Assembly: GCA_913049615.1 (NCBI GenBank) | Contig: CAJWZI010000010.1 | Span: 1-16,475 of the forward strand | Reading direction: 5' to 3' | DNA: 16,475 bases | Source of the DNA: an uncultured Alphaproteobacteria bacterium | GTDB taxonomy: Bacteria > Pseudomonadota > Alphaproteobacteria > GCA-2731375 | Shown: in pieces, positions 1-7,064 of the stretch | Position numbering within the stretch: position 1 is the stretch's first letter | How the letters are laid out: each line of letters opens with the position of its first letter | Made by a program: the position numbers and the translations under genes | The notes under the pieces: model-generated | What the model was told of the DNA's origin: nothing | Database searches by the model: none | Seen by the model: only the letters and a program-made list of their open reading frames with translations

Positions 1-1552
1 CTACGGCGCGTCCGTAACCGCCACCGCCTGGTGTGGCCATTAAAATACGAGCACCCTTATCCAAATGATGTTGTGCCCGATTGTCCACTTCTATTCCGTC
101 GATCCGTACGCTGCCGACTTCGCCTTCGCCGCCACCCGATAGGCCCGGTGCGCCGAAACGGGTGCGTTCGGCCATGAATGTTACGGCAATTGGGCTATCA
201 GAAAGATTTTCAATCAGGATATCTTCACCCAAGCCGCCCCGGTATTTGCCGATGCCGCCCGAGTTGGGCCTTAGGCGTTTGTAATGAAATAGTAAAGGAG
301 CATATTGTTCGGCTACTTCTACGGGCGTACAGGACAGGTTCGAAGGCCAGGATATGGCGTGCTCACCGTCGGCGCCGGCCGTAGCACCCATGCCGCCGTT
401 GAAGAATAGGTTTGAGGCATAAGTTTGGCCATTCGGCCGGACGCCGGATTGAGTGCAATTCCATATAGGCGACCCCGCGGCGGCCATAACCTGTTCCGGC
501 ATCACTTCCCCTAGAGCGCCAAAGGCAAGGATTGGCACATAATGTCCCGTGCTGGCTCTTGCGCCCACTGAAGCCGGCGGCAGAGGGTTAAGAAGCGAAT
601 TTTCCGGTGCTTCTACTGTAATTGGGCGTAGCATACCTGAATTATTAGGAATGTTGGGCAGAAGGGCGCATTTGATGGCATAGGCCGACATGGCATAGGT
701 GTAGCAGAAGGGGCAGTTTATGGAGCGCGGCTGCACTGATGAGGTGCCACTGAAATCAAAATGAACGGTTTCACCGGCCACTGTAAGCCTCAAGGCAAAA
801 GTGAATGGGGCATCTGCACTCAGGCCATCCGTTTGCATCTGGTAATCATAAATTCCGTCGGTGATTTTTTTGATGGCTGAGCGCATGGCGTTCTCGGTAC
901 GGTCGTTCAATTCCTTTGAAATCGCTTGCAGATTATCCAAGCCGTATTCTGCCAACATCGTGAGAACACGATCCTCGATCAGATAATTCGCGGTGATTAG
1001 CGCATTGATATCGCCTTCGGTTTGATTTGGGGTACGCACCTGGGCGCGTAGTAATTCGAAAAATGTTTTGTCTTCCGTGCCGTTGCGTAGGATCTTAATC
1101 AAGGGGATTTGAAACCCCTCCTCAAAAATTTCTCGTGCTTCCACGGAGCGAATCCGGCCGCCAATATCGGGCATATGTGAGGCAGTGGCGGCGAAGGCAA
1201 TCAGGTGACTGTCCCGGAAGATAGGTCGGACGATGCTGCAATCGTTCAAATGACCGGTGCCGAGCCAGGGGTCGTTGGTGCAAATCACATCGCCAGGATG
1301 TAGACCATCGCGTCCGAATTTATTCAAGGCGTGGCGCACCGTTGCCGGCAGAGTGCCAATAAACGAAGGTATGGAACCGCTGTTCTGAGCCAGTAACTGG
1401 CCTTCCGCGTCGGTCAGGACGCACGCAAAATCGTTAGCTTCATTCGACAGTGTGGAGAACGAGGTGCGTACGATGGCCTTTGCCGCTTCGTCGACGCTGG
1501 CGATCATGCGGTTCCAAATCACTTCCAGGGTGACGGCATCTAGTCTACCCAT
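1..1552 (-). CDS. hyuB: Hydantoinase B / oxoprolinase family protein (HyuB), C-terminus cut by window edge
   Basis: This is the B subunit partner of HyuA in the hydantoinase/5-oxoprolinase/acetone-carboxylase superfamily. Such pairs carry out ATP-dependent hydrolysis or carboxylation in the cytoplasm. I translated it by hand. It begins MGRLDAVTLEVIWNRM, a typical HyuB start, and continues with NDFACVLTD, NDPWLGTGHLND and SHMPDIGG. A later FDFSGTSSVQ matches the family's FDFxGTS motif, and the visible end is glycine-rich (SGGGEGEVGS, then TPGGGGYGRAV). About 517 residues are visible. The family is usually about 520-580, so only a short tail is missing. The ATG overlaps the hyuA stop by eight bases (ATGGGTAG), indicating translational coupling. 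Family membership is secure. The substrate (hydantoin, oxoproline or a ketone) cannot be told from sequence. Confidence 0.93.
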   Translation of the reverse strand, partial: MGRLDAVTLEVIWNRMIASVDEAAKAIVRTSFSTLSNEANDFACVLTDAEGQLLAQNSGSIPSFIGTLPATVRHALNKFGRDGLHPGDVICTNDPWLGTGHLNDCSIVRPIFRDSHLIAFAATASHMPDIGGRIRSVEAREIFEEGFQIPLIKILRNGTEDKTFFELLRAQVRTPNQTEGDINALITANYLIEDRVLTMLAEYGLDNLQAISKELNDRTENAMRSAIKKITDGIYDYQMQTDGLSADAPFTFALRLTVAGETVHFDFSGTSSVQPRSINCPFCYTYAMSAYAIKCALLPNIPNNSGMLRPITVEAPENSLLNPLPPASVGARASTGHYVPILAFGALGEVMPEQVMAAAGSPIWNCTQSGVRPNGQTYASNLFFNGGMGATAGADGEHAISWPSNLSCTPVEVAEQYAPLLFHYKRLRPNSGGIGKYRGGLGEDILIENLSDSPIAVTFMAERTRFGAPGLSGGGEGEVGSVRIDGIEVDNRAQHHLDKGARILMATPGGGGYGRAV

Positions 1553-3635
1553 GACGGTCTTCTGGTAGGTCGATGATCAGATTACCAGCCCTTGAAACGT
1601 GAAACCGCCCGCCGGGTCCTATAACCGCGGTGGATTCCGGCTCCTCCACAACGGCCGGGCCAAGAAATTCTTCTCCGACAGCCATGCGAGAACGGTCGAA
1701 TACAGCAGCCTCTGTCAGACCTCCTAACTCAGGGACGTAGATTTCTCGGATCTTCTTTTCCCGTGTTACTGGTTCGCCACTTTTCTCCATATCGTCGACC
1801 ATTATCTGCGTAGGCGCCGTGAGCCGAACCCGCAGCGCCGCTATGGCGACTGGGACATTCGGCGGCGGCCTTGTGAAATGAGTTTGATAGGCACCTCTAT
1901 ACGCAGCAAGGATTTTATCATGACTGGATTTGTCGTAGGGCCCATCGGGCAGATTGACAACTAGTTCAAAGCCTTGGCCGATATTCCGCAAATCGGCCAA
2001 GCGCTGCACGCCCGCCTCGTGAGTTTCTGTACTGGTATCTGCAATGACTTGCCGGGCGTCATCTTCCAATTTGACGAATTGTGCTTCGAGAACCTTCCAG
2101 TCAATTTCTTCGAGGTTTGCGGCGAAGGCAGCAGTGCGATCCACTCGGGCCGGTGCAAGCAACAGTCCGAGGGCTGAGGCAACACCCGCATTTCTGGGGC
2201 AGACAATTTGCCTGATGCCCAATTTTTGGGCCATGTAATAGGCATGGACTGGACCAGCGCCGCCTGTCGCCACCAACGTATAGGAGCGGGGATCGCGGCC
2301 CTTTTCCGCAATATGTACTCTTGCGGCCGAGGCCATGTTTTCATTTACTAGATCGTGGATACCCCAGGCCAGCTCATCAGGTGAAAGGCCTGCACTATTT
2401 GCTAACGCGGCCAAGGCCGAACGTGCCGCCGACAGGTCCACATTGATTGCGCCTCCGGCAAATCCGTGGGCTGACAGATAACCAAGGGTGAAATCTGCAT
2501 CCGTCACCGTGGGCTGTTCACCGCCGCGATTATACGCAACAGGCCCCGGTGCGGCACCGGCACTATCAGGACCGGCCTTTAAAAGGCCCAATTCGTCCAA
2601 CCGGGCGATGGAGCCGCCGCCAGCTCCGATTTCGATCAACTCCACGGCGGAAATGCGGATAGGCAGGCCGCTGCCTTCAGCAAAGCGCTTCTCGCGTGCT
2701 GCTTCAAAACGGTAGACAATTTCGGGCTCTTCACCATCAATAAGGCAAAGCTTGGCAGTGGTGCCCCCCATATCAAATGCCAACACCTGATCCAGATTTT
2801 CAGCCCGGCCGATGTCGGCAGCTGCCAGGGCTCCGGCGGCAGGCCCCGATTCCAACATCTGTACTGGCGATCGACGGACTTCCCCAACATGGGTTAATCC
2901 GCCATTGGACAACATCAACATCAAAGGTGACGTTATGTCGTGGGCGTAAAGTCTTTCACTCAATTCCTCCAAATAATCTCGTGCCAAAGGCTTAACGTAG
3001 GCGTTCGCAACAGTTGTCGATGCTCGTTCGTATTCACGGATTTCCGGAGCGACGTCGCAGGAGAGGCTGACTGAAATTTCAGGTAGTAATTTTGAAATCC
3101 GTTCTCCCGCAATTCGTTCATGTGTCCCATTTCGATAGCTGTGGAGAAATACGATACCAATGGACTCTATTTTTTGATCGCGCAGAGCCTCGACGATTTT
3201 ATCAAGGGATTGCTCATCCAAGGCGCGATGGACAGTGCCATTGGCGAGAATTCGCTCGGGAATCTCAAATCGTCGATCCCGGGGTACCAGCTGCCGGGGT
3301 TTTTTTGCCGCTAGGTCGTAAAGGTCATATTTTCGCTCCCGACCAATTTCCAAGCTATCGCGAAAACCTTCCGTGGTCAGCAGGGCGGTCTTGGCTCCCT
3401 TGTGTTCTATCAAGGCGTTTGTGAACAGTGTCGTGGCATGAACCACCCGATCGATTTCCCGGCCCGAAACCTTTTCCCGGTTCATGATCTGATCTACGGC
3501 TTTCACCACAGCCACGGCGGGATGGCCCGGCGTGGTCAAAGTTTTAGCAGCTACGCGGCGGCCTTGCTCCCGGTCAAAAAGAACGGCATCGGTAAATGTG
3601 CCGCCAATATCAATGCCTAAGGCATAACGTTTCAT
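1545..3635 (-). CDS. hyuA: Hydantoinase A / oxoprolinase family ATP-binding subunit (HyuA)
   Basis: This is the ATP-binding subunit of a hydantoinase/oxoprolinase/ketone-carboxylase type enzyme, acting with the downstream HyuB. The 696-residue protein starts MKRYALGIDIGGTFTD, the first phosphate-binding motif of the ASKHA fold. It has a YDLYDL stretch near residue 103, typical of N-methylhydantoinase-like HyuA. SGPAAG lies near 263-268 and a second phosphate motif, FDMGGT, near 287-292. The length is normal for the family. An in-frame ATG 18 codons further upstream exists, but it lies inside the preceding gene. The chosen ATG overlaps that gene's stop as ATGA and places the GIDIGGT motif at the very N-terminus, as usual. 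It is coupled on both sides, to the ThDP enzyme upstream and to hyuB downstream. Acetophenone/acetone carboxylase-like activity is an alternative to hydantoin cleavage. Confidence 0.93.
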   Translation of the reverse strand: MKRYALGIDIGGTFTDAVLFDREQGRRVAAKTLTTPGHPAVAVVKAVDQIMNREKVSGREIDRVVHATTLFTNALIEHKGAKTALLTTEGFRDSLEIGRERKYDLYDLAAKKPRQLVPRDRRFEIPERILANGTVHRALDEQSLDKIVEALRDQKIESIGIVFLHSYRNGTHERIAGERISKLLPEISVSLSCDVAPEIREYERASTTVANAYVKPLARDYLEELSERLYAHDITSPLMLMLSNGGLTHVGEVRRSPVQMLESGPAAGALAAADIGRAENLDQVLAFDMGGTTAKLCLIDGEEPEIVYRFEAAREKRFAEGSGLPIRISAVELIEIGAGGGSIARLDELGLLKAGPDSAGAAPGPVAYNRGGEQPTVTDADFTLGYLSAHGFAGGAINVDLSAARSALAALANSAGLSPDELAWGIHDLVNENMASAARVHIAEKGRDPRSYTLVATGGAGPVHAYYMAQKLGIRQIVCPRNAGVASALGLLLAPARVDRTAAFAANLEEIDWKVLEAQFVKLEDDARQVIADTSTETHEAGVQRLADLRNIGQGFELVVNLPDGPYDKSSHDKILAAYRGAYQTHFTRPPPNVPVAIAALRVRLTAPTQIMVDDMEKSGEPVTREKKIREIYVPELGGLTEAAVFDRSRMAVGEEFLGPAVVEEPESTAVIGPGGRFHVSRAGNLIIDLPEDRHG

Positions 3636-4270
3636 GGTTGACCCAGGAGTGCCTGACGAAAGCGGTTTTTGTGGTATGCCGCATCCCATGAGAAACGGAC
3701 CTTGGGCGGATCATCGACGCGAACTTTCAGCAACACGAATGAACTGCTGTTTGTTTGCTGCAGCATCTCCCCCGCCTCGGCTAGCTCTGTTTCCTCATGC
3801 ACTGTGCGTACGGCACTAATTCCGGAACCCTGTGCGATAACAGCCAAGTCAGTGCCCAGACCAGTATGGCTGCGCTGAAATCCGGTTTCGCCGTAGTGTT
3901 CGTTGTCGACACAGACGATGCCTAGATTTGATGGATTGGCCACTGCTACTGTTGCTAGGGTGCCCACGTTCATCAGTAACTCACCATCGCCGGTTACTAC
4001 CAGAATTCTTTTGTCGGGCCGCGCCAGGGCCAAGCCAAGGCCCATGGAAGTGGCAGCACCCATGGCGCCACCGAAGCCAAAGACGCGTGGGTCATCACCA
4101 ACGGCAGCAAGGACATCACCCTTGGTTCCGGCTAGGCCGGCCACTATCAACGTATCGTCGCCAAGCATATCCAGTATGGACTTGACCGCCGCGCGGCGAT
4201 CTAAATGTCCGGTCGCGACCCTGCCTTCGGCTCGGGTGCCCTTATTAGGGTCGGTGTCTATTTTTGCCAT
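3632..4270 (-). CDS. ThDP-dependent decarboxylase, beta (cofactor-binding) subunit, ComE/phosphonopyruvate decarboxylase type
   Basis: This 212-residue protein is the pyrophosphate-binding half of a split thiamine-diphosphate enzyme. The ThDP motif is clear: GDGE at 94-97 and the partner Asn at 123 (VDNEHYGETG), about 26 residues after GDG. It is preceded by the family's FGFGGAMGAATSMGLGLALA stretch at 64-83. The following LLMNVGTLAT segment is typical of sulfopyruvate decarboxylase beta and phosphonopyruvate decarboxylase. The first 25 residues are charged and look unstructured. A GAGG sequence precedes the ATG by about seven bases. The gap to the alpha subunit stop is eight bases, and the end overlaps hyuA by four bases (ATGA). 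It should decarboxylate a 2-oxo acid together with the alpha subunit. Which 2-oxo acid is unknown. No sulfolactate or phosphonate genes lie nearby, so a true ComE role is not supported. Confidence 0.88.
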   Translation of the reverse strand: MAKIDTDPNKGTRAEGRVATGHLDRRAAVKSILDMLGDDTLIVAGLAGTKGDVLAAVGDDPRVFGFGGAMGAATSMGLGLALARPDKRILVVTGDGELLMNVGTLATVAVANPSNLGIVCVDNEHYGETGFQRSHTGLGTDLAVIAQGSGISAVRTVHEETELAEAGEMLQQTNSSSFVLLKVRVDDPPKVRFSWDAAYHKNRFRQALLGQP

Positions 4271-4278
4271 TGTCTACC

Positions 4279-4791
4279 TCAACTAAATTTCTTCGCACCG
4301 AGCAGTTTTTGACCGAGCAGCACGGCGACAGGTAATTCACTGTTAAAGGCCATGGTGATGGCCGCGCTGGTAGTTCGTCCCGCTTCGGCGGGGTCATCAA
4401 TGCGCAGGCACATTACGTCGCAAGCTTCTAGGACCGGCTGTGTTGATCGGCCCATGGGCATTTGCCAAGGGTTGCCCTCGCCAAAATCTCCTCGCATGGA
4501 AATCAGGGTCAGAAACGGAAACCTGCCGGCCCGGATTAGGGACAACAGGTTGATGCAATTACCTACACCGCTGCTTTGCATCAAAAGAACGCCGCGGCTG
4601 CCGCCCAGATGCGCGCCAGCCAGTAGGCCCACGCCTTCTTCTTCGGTCGTCAGGGCGATAGCATGGACCTCAGGGTCAGCGATGGACCGTTTGATCAGAT
4701 GGTCGTGACCGGCATCTGGAACATAGGCGAACTGATCAATGCCGGCTTCTCGTAACAGACCGTAAATTTCCTCTGGCCATTCTTTGCTCAT
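4279..4791 (-). CDS. ThDP-dependent decarboxylase, alpha (N-terminal, PYR-domain) subunit, ComD type
   Basis: This 170-residue protein is the pyrimidine-domain half of the split ThDP decarboxylase, about the size of archaeal sulfopyruvate decarboxylase alpha. It contains the cofactor-activating glutamate in TTEEEGVGLLAG (residues 49-60). MQSSGVGNCINLLSL at 71-85 is a signature of sulfopyruvate/phosphonopyruvate decarboxylases, and SMRGDFGEGNPWQMPMG follows at 98-114. A longer frame begins 38 codons upstream, but its extra residues match nothing in the family. The chosen ATG has GGAG six bases upstream, so I set the start here. It needs the next gene product to bind ThDP. The active site forms between the two chains, as is known for this family. 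Confidence 0.88.
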   Translation of the reverse strand: MSKEWPEEIYGLLREAGIDQFAYVPDAGHDHLIKRSIADPEVHAIALTTEEEGVGLLAGAHLGGSRGVLLMQSSGVGNCINLLSLIRAGRFPFLTLISMRGDFGEGNPWQMPMGRSTQPVLEACDVMCLRIDDPAEAGRTTSAAITMAFNSELPVAVLLGQKLLGAKKFS

Positions 4792-4797
4792 GTATAG

Positions 4798-4801
4798 CTC
4801 C
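4798..4801 (-). promoter_or_regulatory. Ribosome binding site that fixes the start of the ThDP alpha subunit
   Basis: GGAG on the minus strand is followed by the six bases CTATAC and then ATG at 4791. This supports the short 170-residue form over the 208-residue open frame. The extra upstream 38 codons fall in the 135-base spacer after the crotonase gene. Confidence 0.6.
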
Positions 4802-4926
4802 AGTTTTGGTGCGCAAGGATGCCCATTCTCTGTTCCACAGCCTCGACGGTGCTGATGCTTGCCTTCCGGATCGCCACCGCGCTGTCTGTTGTACTCCATT
4901 GCCAACCGGGGATATCTGCCATCAAT

Positions 4927-5667
4927 CTAGCCCTTCTGAAATGTCTTTAGCCGTTCTTCAATATCTGAGCTGCGGCCTGGACTTTTCGCCATTTCGAACG
5001 CCATGCCTTCGCGGAAGGTGTAGTCCTGCCCCTTGTTATAAAGCATTTTGTTGCCGCGCAGACTGTGCCAGGAGGTGGTAACAATTTCGCCTGCCATGGA
5101 GGCCACTACGATTTCTAATTCGTCGTCAGGCACGCACTGATTGGCAAGGCCCATGGCAACAGCGTCAGTCCCGGAGTAAACCCTGGCAGTGTAGCTCATT
5201 TCCTTGGCTTTTAGGTAACCGACACGGCGGGGAAGGCGCTGGCTCATGCCCCACCGAGGGGTCATACCCCATTTCCCGTGGGTATCGGAGAATCTGGCAG
5301 TACCGGAGGCTACCAGCAGATCGCAGCCCAGAGCTAGTTCCAGGCCACCTGTGTAACAATGGCCCCGGACTTCAGCGATCACCGGTTGAGGAAGTGCCTC
5401 CAACATATCGATCGTGTCGGCTTGAAAGGTGGGATTCGGTGGTTCTTCCCCCACTTGGATCGATTTCAAATCGTTGCCGGCACAAAAGGATCTTCCGGCT
5501 CCGCGAAGGACAACACAGCCAACGCCATCTGTATCAGAGCGGATGTCTTCTATATGGCTGCGCAGTTCCAAGAACAGAGCCAGATTTAGGGCGTTCAGGG
5601 CGTCGGGCCGGTTCAGTGTGAGGGTCGCCACACCGCCGGCGTCATTTCTAATTACGAGGACCGCCAC
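4927..5667 (-). CDS. Enoyl-CoA hydratase/isomerase (crotonase) family protein
   Basis: This 246-residue crotonase-fold protein, of normal family length, acts on an acyl-CoA thioester. It shows LTLNRPDALNALN near the N-terminus and the oxyanion-hole segment SFCAGNDLK (residues 60-68). The second segment is GHCYTGGLELALGCDLL at 102-118, with Glu110 at the place of the first catalytic Glu of classic enoyl-CoA hydratase. At the place of the second catalytic Glu the sequence reads FSDTHGKWGMTP, with His130. A plain hydratase reaction is therefore doubtful; isomerase, hydrolase or decarboxylase activity is possible. I chose a GTG start, with GGGAGA seven bases upstream, over a TTG five codons earlier that lacks a site. 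It is the first gene of the block leading to the ThDP enzyme and hyuAB, with a 135-base spacer before the next gene. Confidence 0.9.
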   Translation of the reverse strand: MAVLVIRNDAGGVATLTLNRPDALNALNLALFLELRSHIEDIRSDTDGVGCVVLRGAGRSFCAGNDLKSIQVGEEPPNPTFQADTIDMLEALPQPVIAEVRGHCYTGGLELALGCDLLVASGTARFSDTHGKWGMTPRWGMSQRLPRRVGYLKAKEMSYTARVYSGTDAVAMGLANQCVPDDELEIVVASMAGEIVTTSWHSLRGNKMLYNKGQDYTFREGMAFEMAKSPGRSSDIEERLKTFQKG

Positions 5668-5674
5668 GATGTTA

Positions 5675-5680
5675 TCTCCC
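5675..5680 (-). promoter_or_regulatory. Ribosome binding site for the crotonase gene (supports GTG start)
   Basis: GGGAGA on the minus strand is separated by seven bases (TAACATC) from GTG at 5667. The alternative TTG start at 5682 would lie upstream of this site and has no purine-rich site of its own. Confidence 0.6.
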
Positions 5681-5723
5681 AATTAATTCTTAGGGTGCCT
5701 TTCGAACCTGCCACAGTTTGGGA

Positions 5724-5741
5724 AACATGCGCTAGCATGTT
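5724..5741. repeat. Perfect 7-bp palindrome with 4-base loop between kynU and the crotonase gene
   Basis: The sequence AACATGC, then GCTA, then GCATGTT forms a perfect inverted repeat, 57-74 bases upstream of the crotonase start and 88 bases after the kynU stop. On the minus strand it is followed by TTTCCC rather than a long T run, so it is a poor intrinsic terminator. An operator for a dimeric repressor or activator of the crotonase-hyuAB block is at least as likely. No regulator gene is in the window to pair with it. Confidence 0.4.
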
Positions 5742-5828
5742 GAGGGCAGGGGCAGATGGTTGTCACAGCTCATGGCGTTAGTGGATTCCAATTTTAAGTG
5801 GGATGAAGTCATGAAGATGCCAACTGCA

Positions 5829-7064
5829 TCAGGTGACCGCTGCGCGCTGGTGGAATTGCGGTTGATCCCACCGGCGCGATATCATTACGTCCTCAATCAC
5901 GCTGACAGCGTCCCAGATATCCACATAGCGCAAATATAGTGGCGTGAAGCCAAACCGAAGAATATCTGGAGCACGAAAATCTCCGATTACGCCCTCGGCT
6001 ATGATCGCCTGCATGATGGGATAGCCCAGTTCGTGGCGCCATGATACCTGGCTGCCACGTCGATCATGCTCCCGGGTCGTGGACAGCGAGAATCCATGGC
6101 TTGAACAGCGCTGCTCCATGACTGCGATGAAGTTGTCGGTCAGCGAGAGGCTCTTGGTGCGAACGTCGGCCATATCAACTTGGTCAAACACCTCCAAGGC
6201 GGCGTCGAGGGCGCTCATGGCCAAGATTGATGGCGTGCCGCAGCGTTGACGTACAATTCCGGGGCCCGGGCGGTATCCGACTTCGAATTCGAATGGGGAT
6301 GCATGTCCCTGCCAACCCGATAAGGGCTGACGAACCTGATCTTGTAATCTGTTGGCCACGAATAGATAGGCTGGCGCACCGGGACCGCCATTCAGGTATT
6401 TGTAGGTGCAGCCCACTGCAAAATCCACGTTGGCCCCGTTCAGGTCCACTTCCAAGGCGCCAGCGCTGTGGGAAAGATCCCACAGCGTAAGGGCACCGGC
6501 TTCATGGGCTCGGCGCGTCACGGCAGCCATATCCTGGACATAACCCGAGCGGTAATCCACATGGGTCAAAGAGACTAGTGCAACTTTCTCGTCGATTGCC
6601 TCCAGGACATCATTGCCATCCACCAGGCACAAATCGTGTCCCTGGCCCATGAAATGGATCAACCCCTCGGCCAGATAATTATTCGTCGGGAAGTTGCCGG
6701 ATTGGCTGACTATCACCTTGCGGCCTGGACGTTGGTCCAGGGCAGCCGCCATCAGCTTGAAAAGATTGTCGGAGGTAGAGTCGCCGGCCAGCACTTCACC
6801 GGGACTGGCACCAATAATTGGTGCGATGTGGTCACCCACCTTGTGGGGCAGGTCCATCCAGCCGTGGATGTTCCAGGATTTGATCAGGTCCTCCCGCCAT
6901 TGTTGGTGGATTACCTGGTTCAACCGTTCAGGAACGGCACGTGGCAGAGGGCCCAAAGAATTGCCATCCAGATAGATGATGCCTTCCGGTAGATCGAACT
7001 TGTCCCTGATGACGGCAAGTGGATCCGAGCGGTCCAGGGTAACCATGTCCTCGCGGTCAAGCAT
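5829..7064 (-). CDS. kynU: Kynureninase
   Basis: Kynureninase is a PLP enzyme that hydrolyses L-kynurenine (or 3-hydroxykynurenine) to anthranilate (or 3-hydroxyanthranilate) and alanine in the cytoplasm. The 411-residue protein has the usual length. It shows YLDGNSLGPLP at 31-41, the phosphate-binding DSTSDN at 95-100 and FPTNNY at 125-130. Asp196 lies in LWDLSHSAG and holds the pyridine nitrogen. The Schiff-base lysine is Lys222 in GCTYKYLNGGPG. C-terminal ILRFGFTPLYLRYVD is typical. The ATG at 7064 overlaps the upstream reductive-dehalogenase-like gene by eight bases (ATGCTTGA) and follows AGAAGG directly. A second ATG at codon 7 is possible. No tryptophan dioxygenase or recognisable kynurenine formamidase gene is in the window, so a complete tryptophan route is not shown. 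A kynurenine analogue as substrate is possible. Confidence 0.94.
   Translation of the reverse strand: MLDREDMVTLDRSDPLAVIRDKFDLPEGIIYLDGNSLGPLPRAVPERLNQVIHQQWREDLIKSWNIHGWMDLPHKVGDHIAPIIGASPGEVLAGDSTSDNLFKLMAAALDQRPGRKVIVSQSGNFPTNNYLAEGLIHFMGQGHDLCLVDGNDVLEAIDEKVALVSLTHVDYRSGYVQDMAAVTRRAHEAGALTLWDLSHSAGALEVDLNGANVDFAVGCTYKYLNGGPGAPAYLFVANRLQDQVRQPLSGWQGHASPFEFEVGYRPGPGIVRQRCGTPSILAMSALDAALEVFDQVDMADVRTKSLSLTDNFIAVMEQRCSSHGFSLSTTREHDRRGSQVSWRHELGYPIMQAIIAEGVIGDFRAPDILRFGFTPLYLRYVDIWDAVSVIEDVMISRRWDQPQFHQRAAVT

Noticed and set aside
3636..3689. An upstream ATG giving HyuA an 18-residue extension.
   Set aside because: It lies inside the ThDP beta gene, while the internal ATG forms an ATGA overlap and puts the GIDIGGT motif at the usual N-terminal place.
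4792..4905. An in-frame 38-codon extension of the ThDP alpha subunit.
   Set aside because: The GGAG site sits just before the internal ATG, and the extension resembles nothing in the family.
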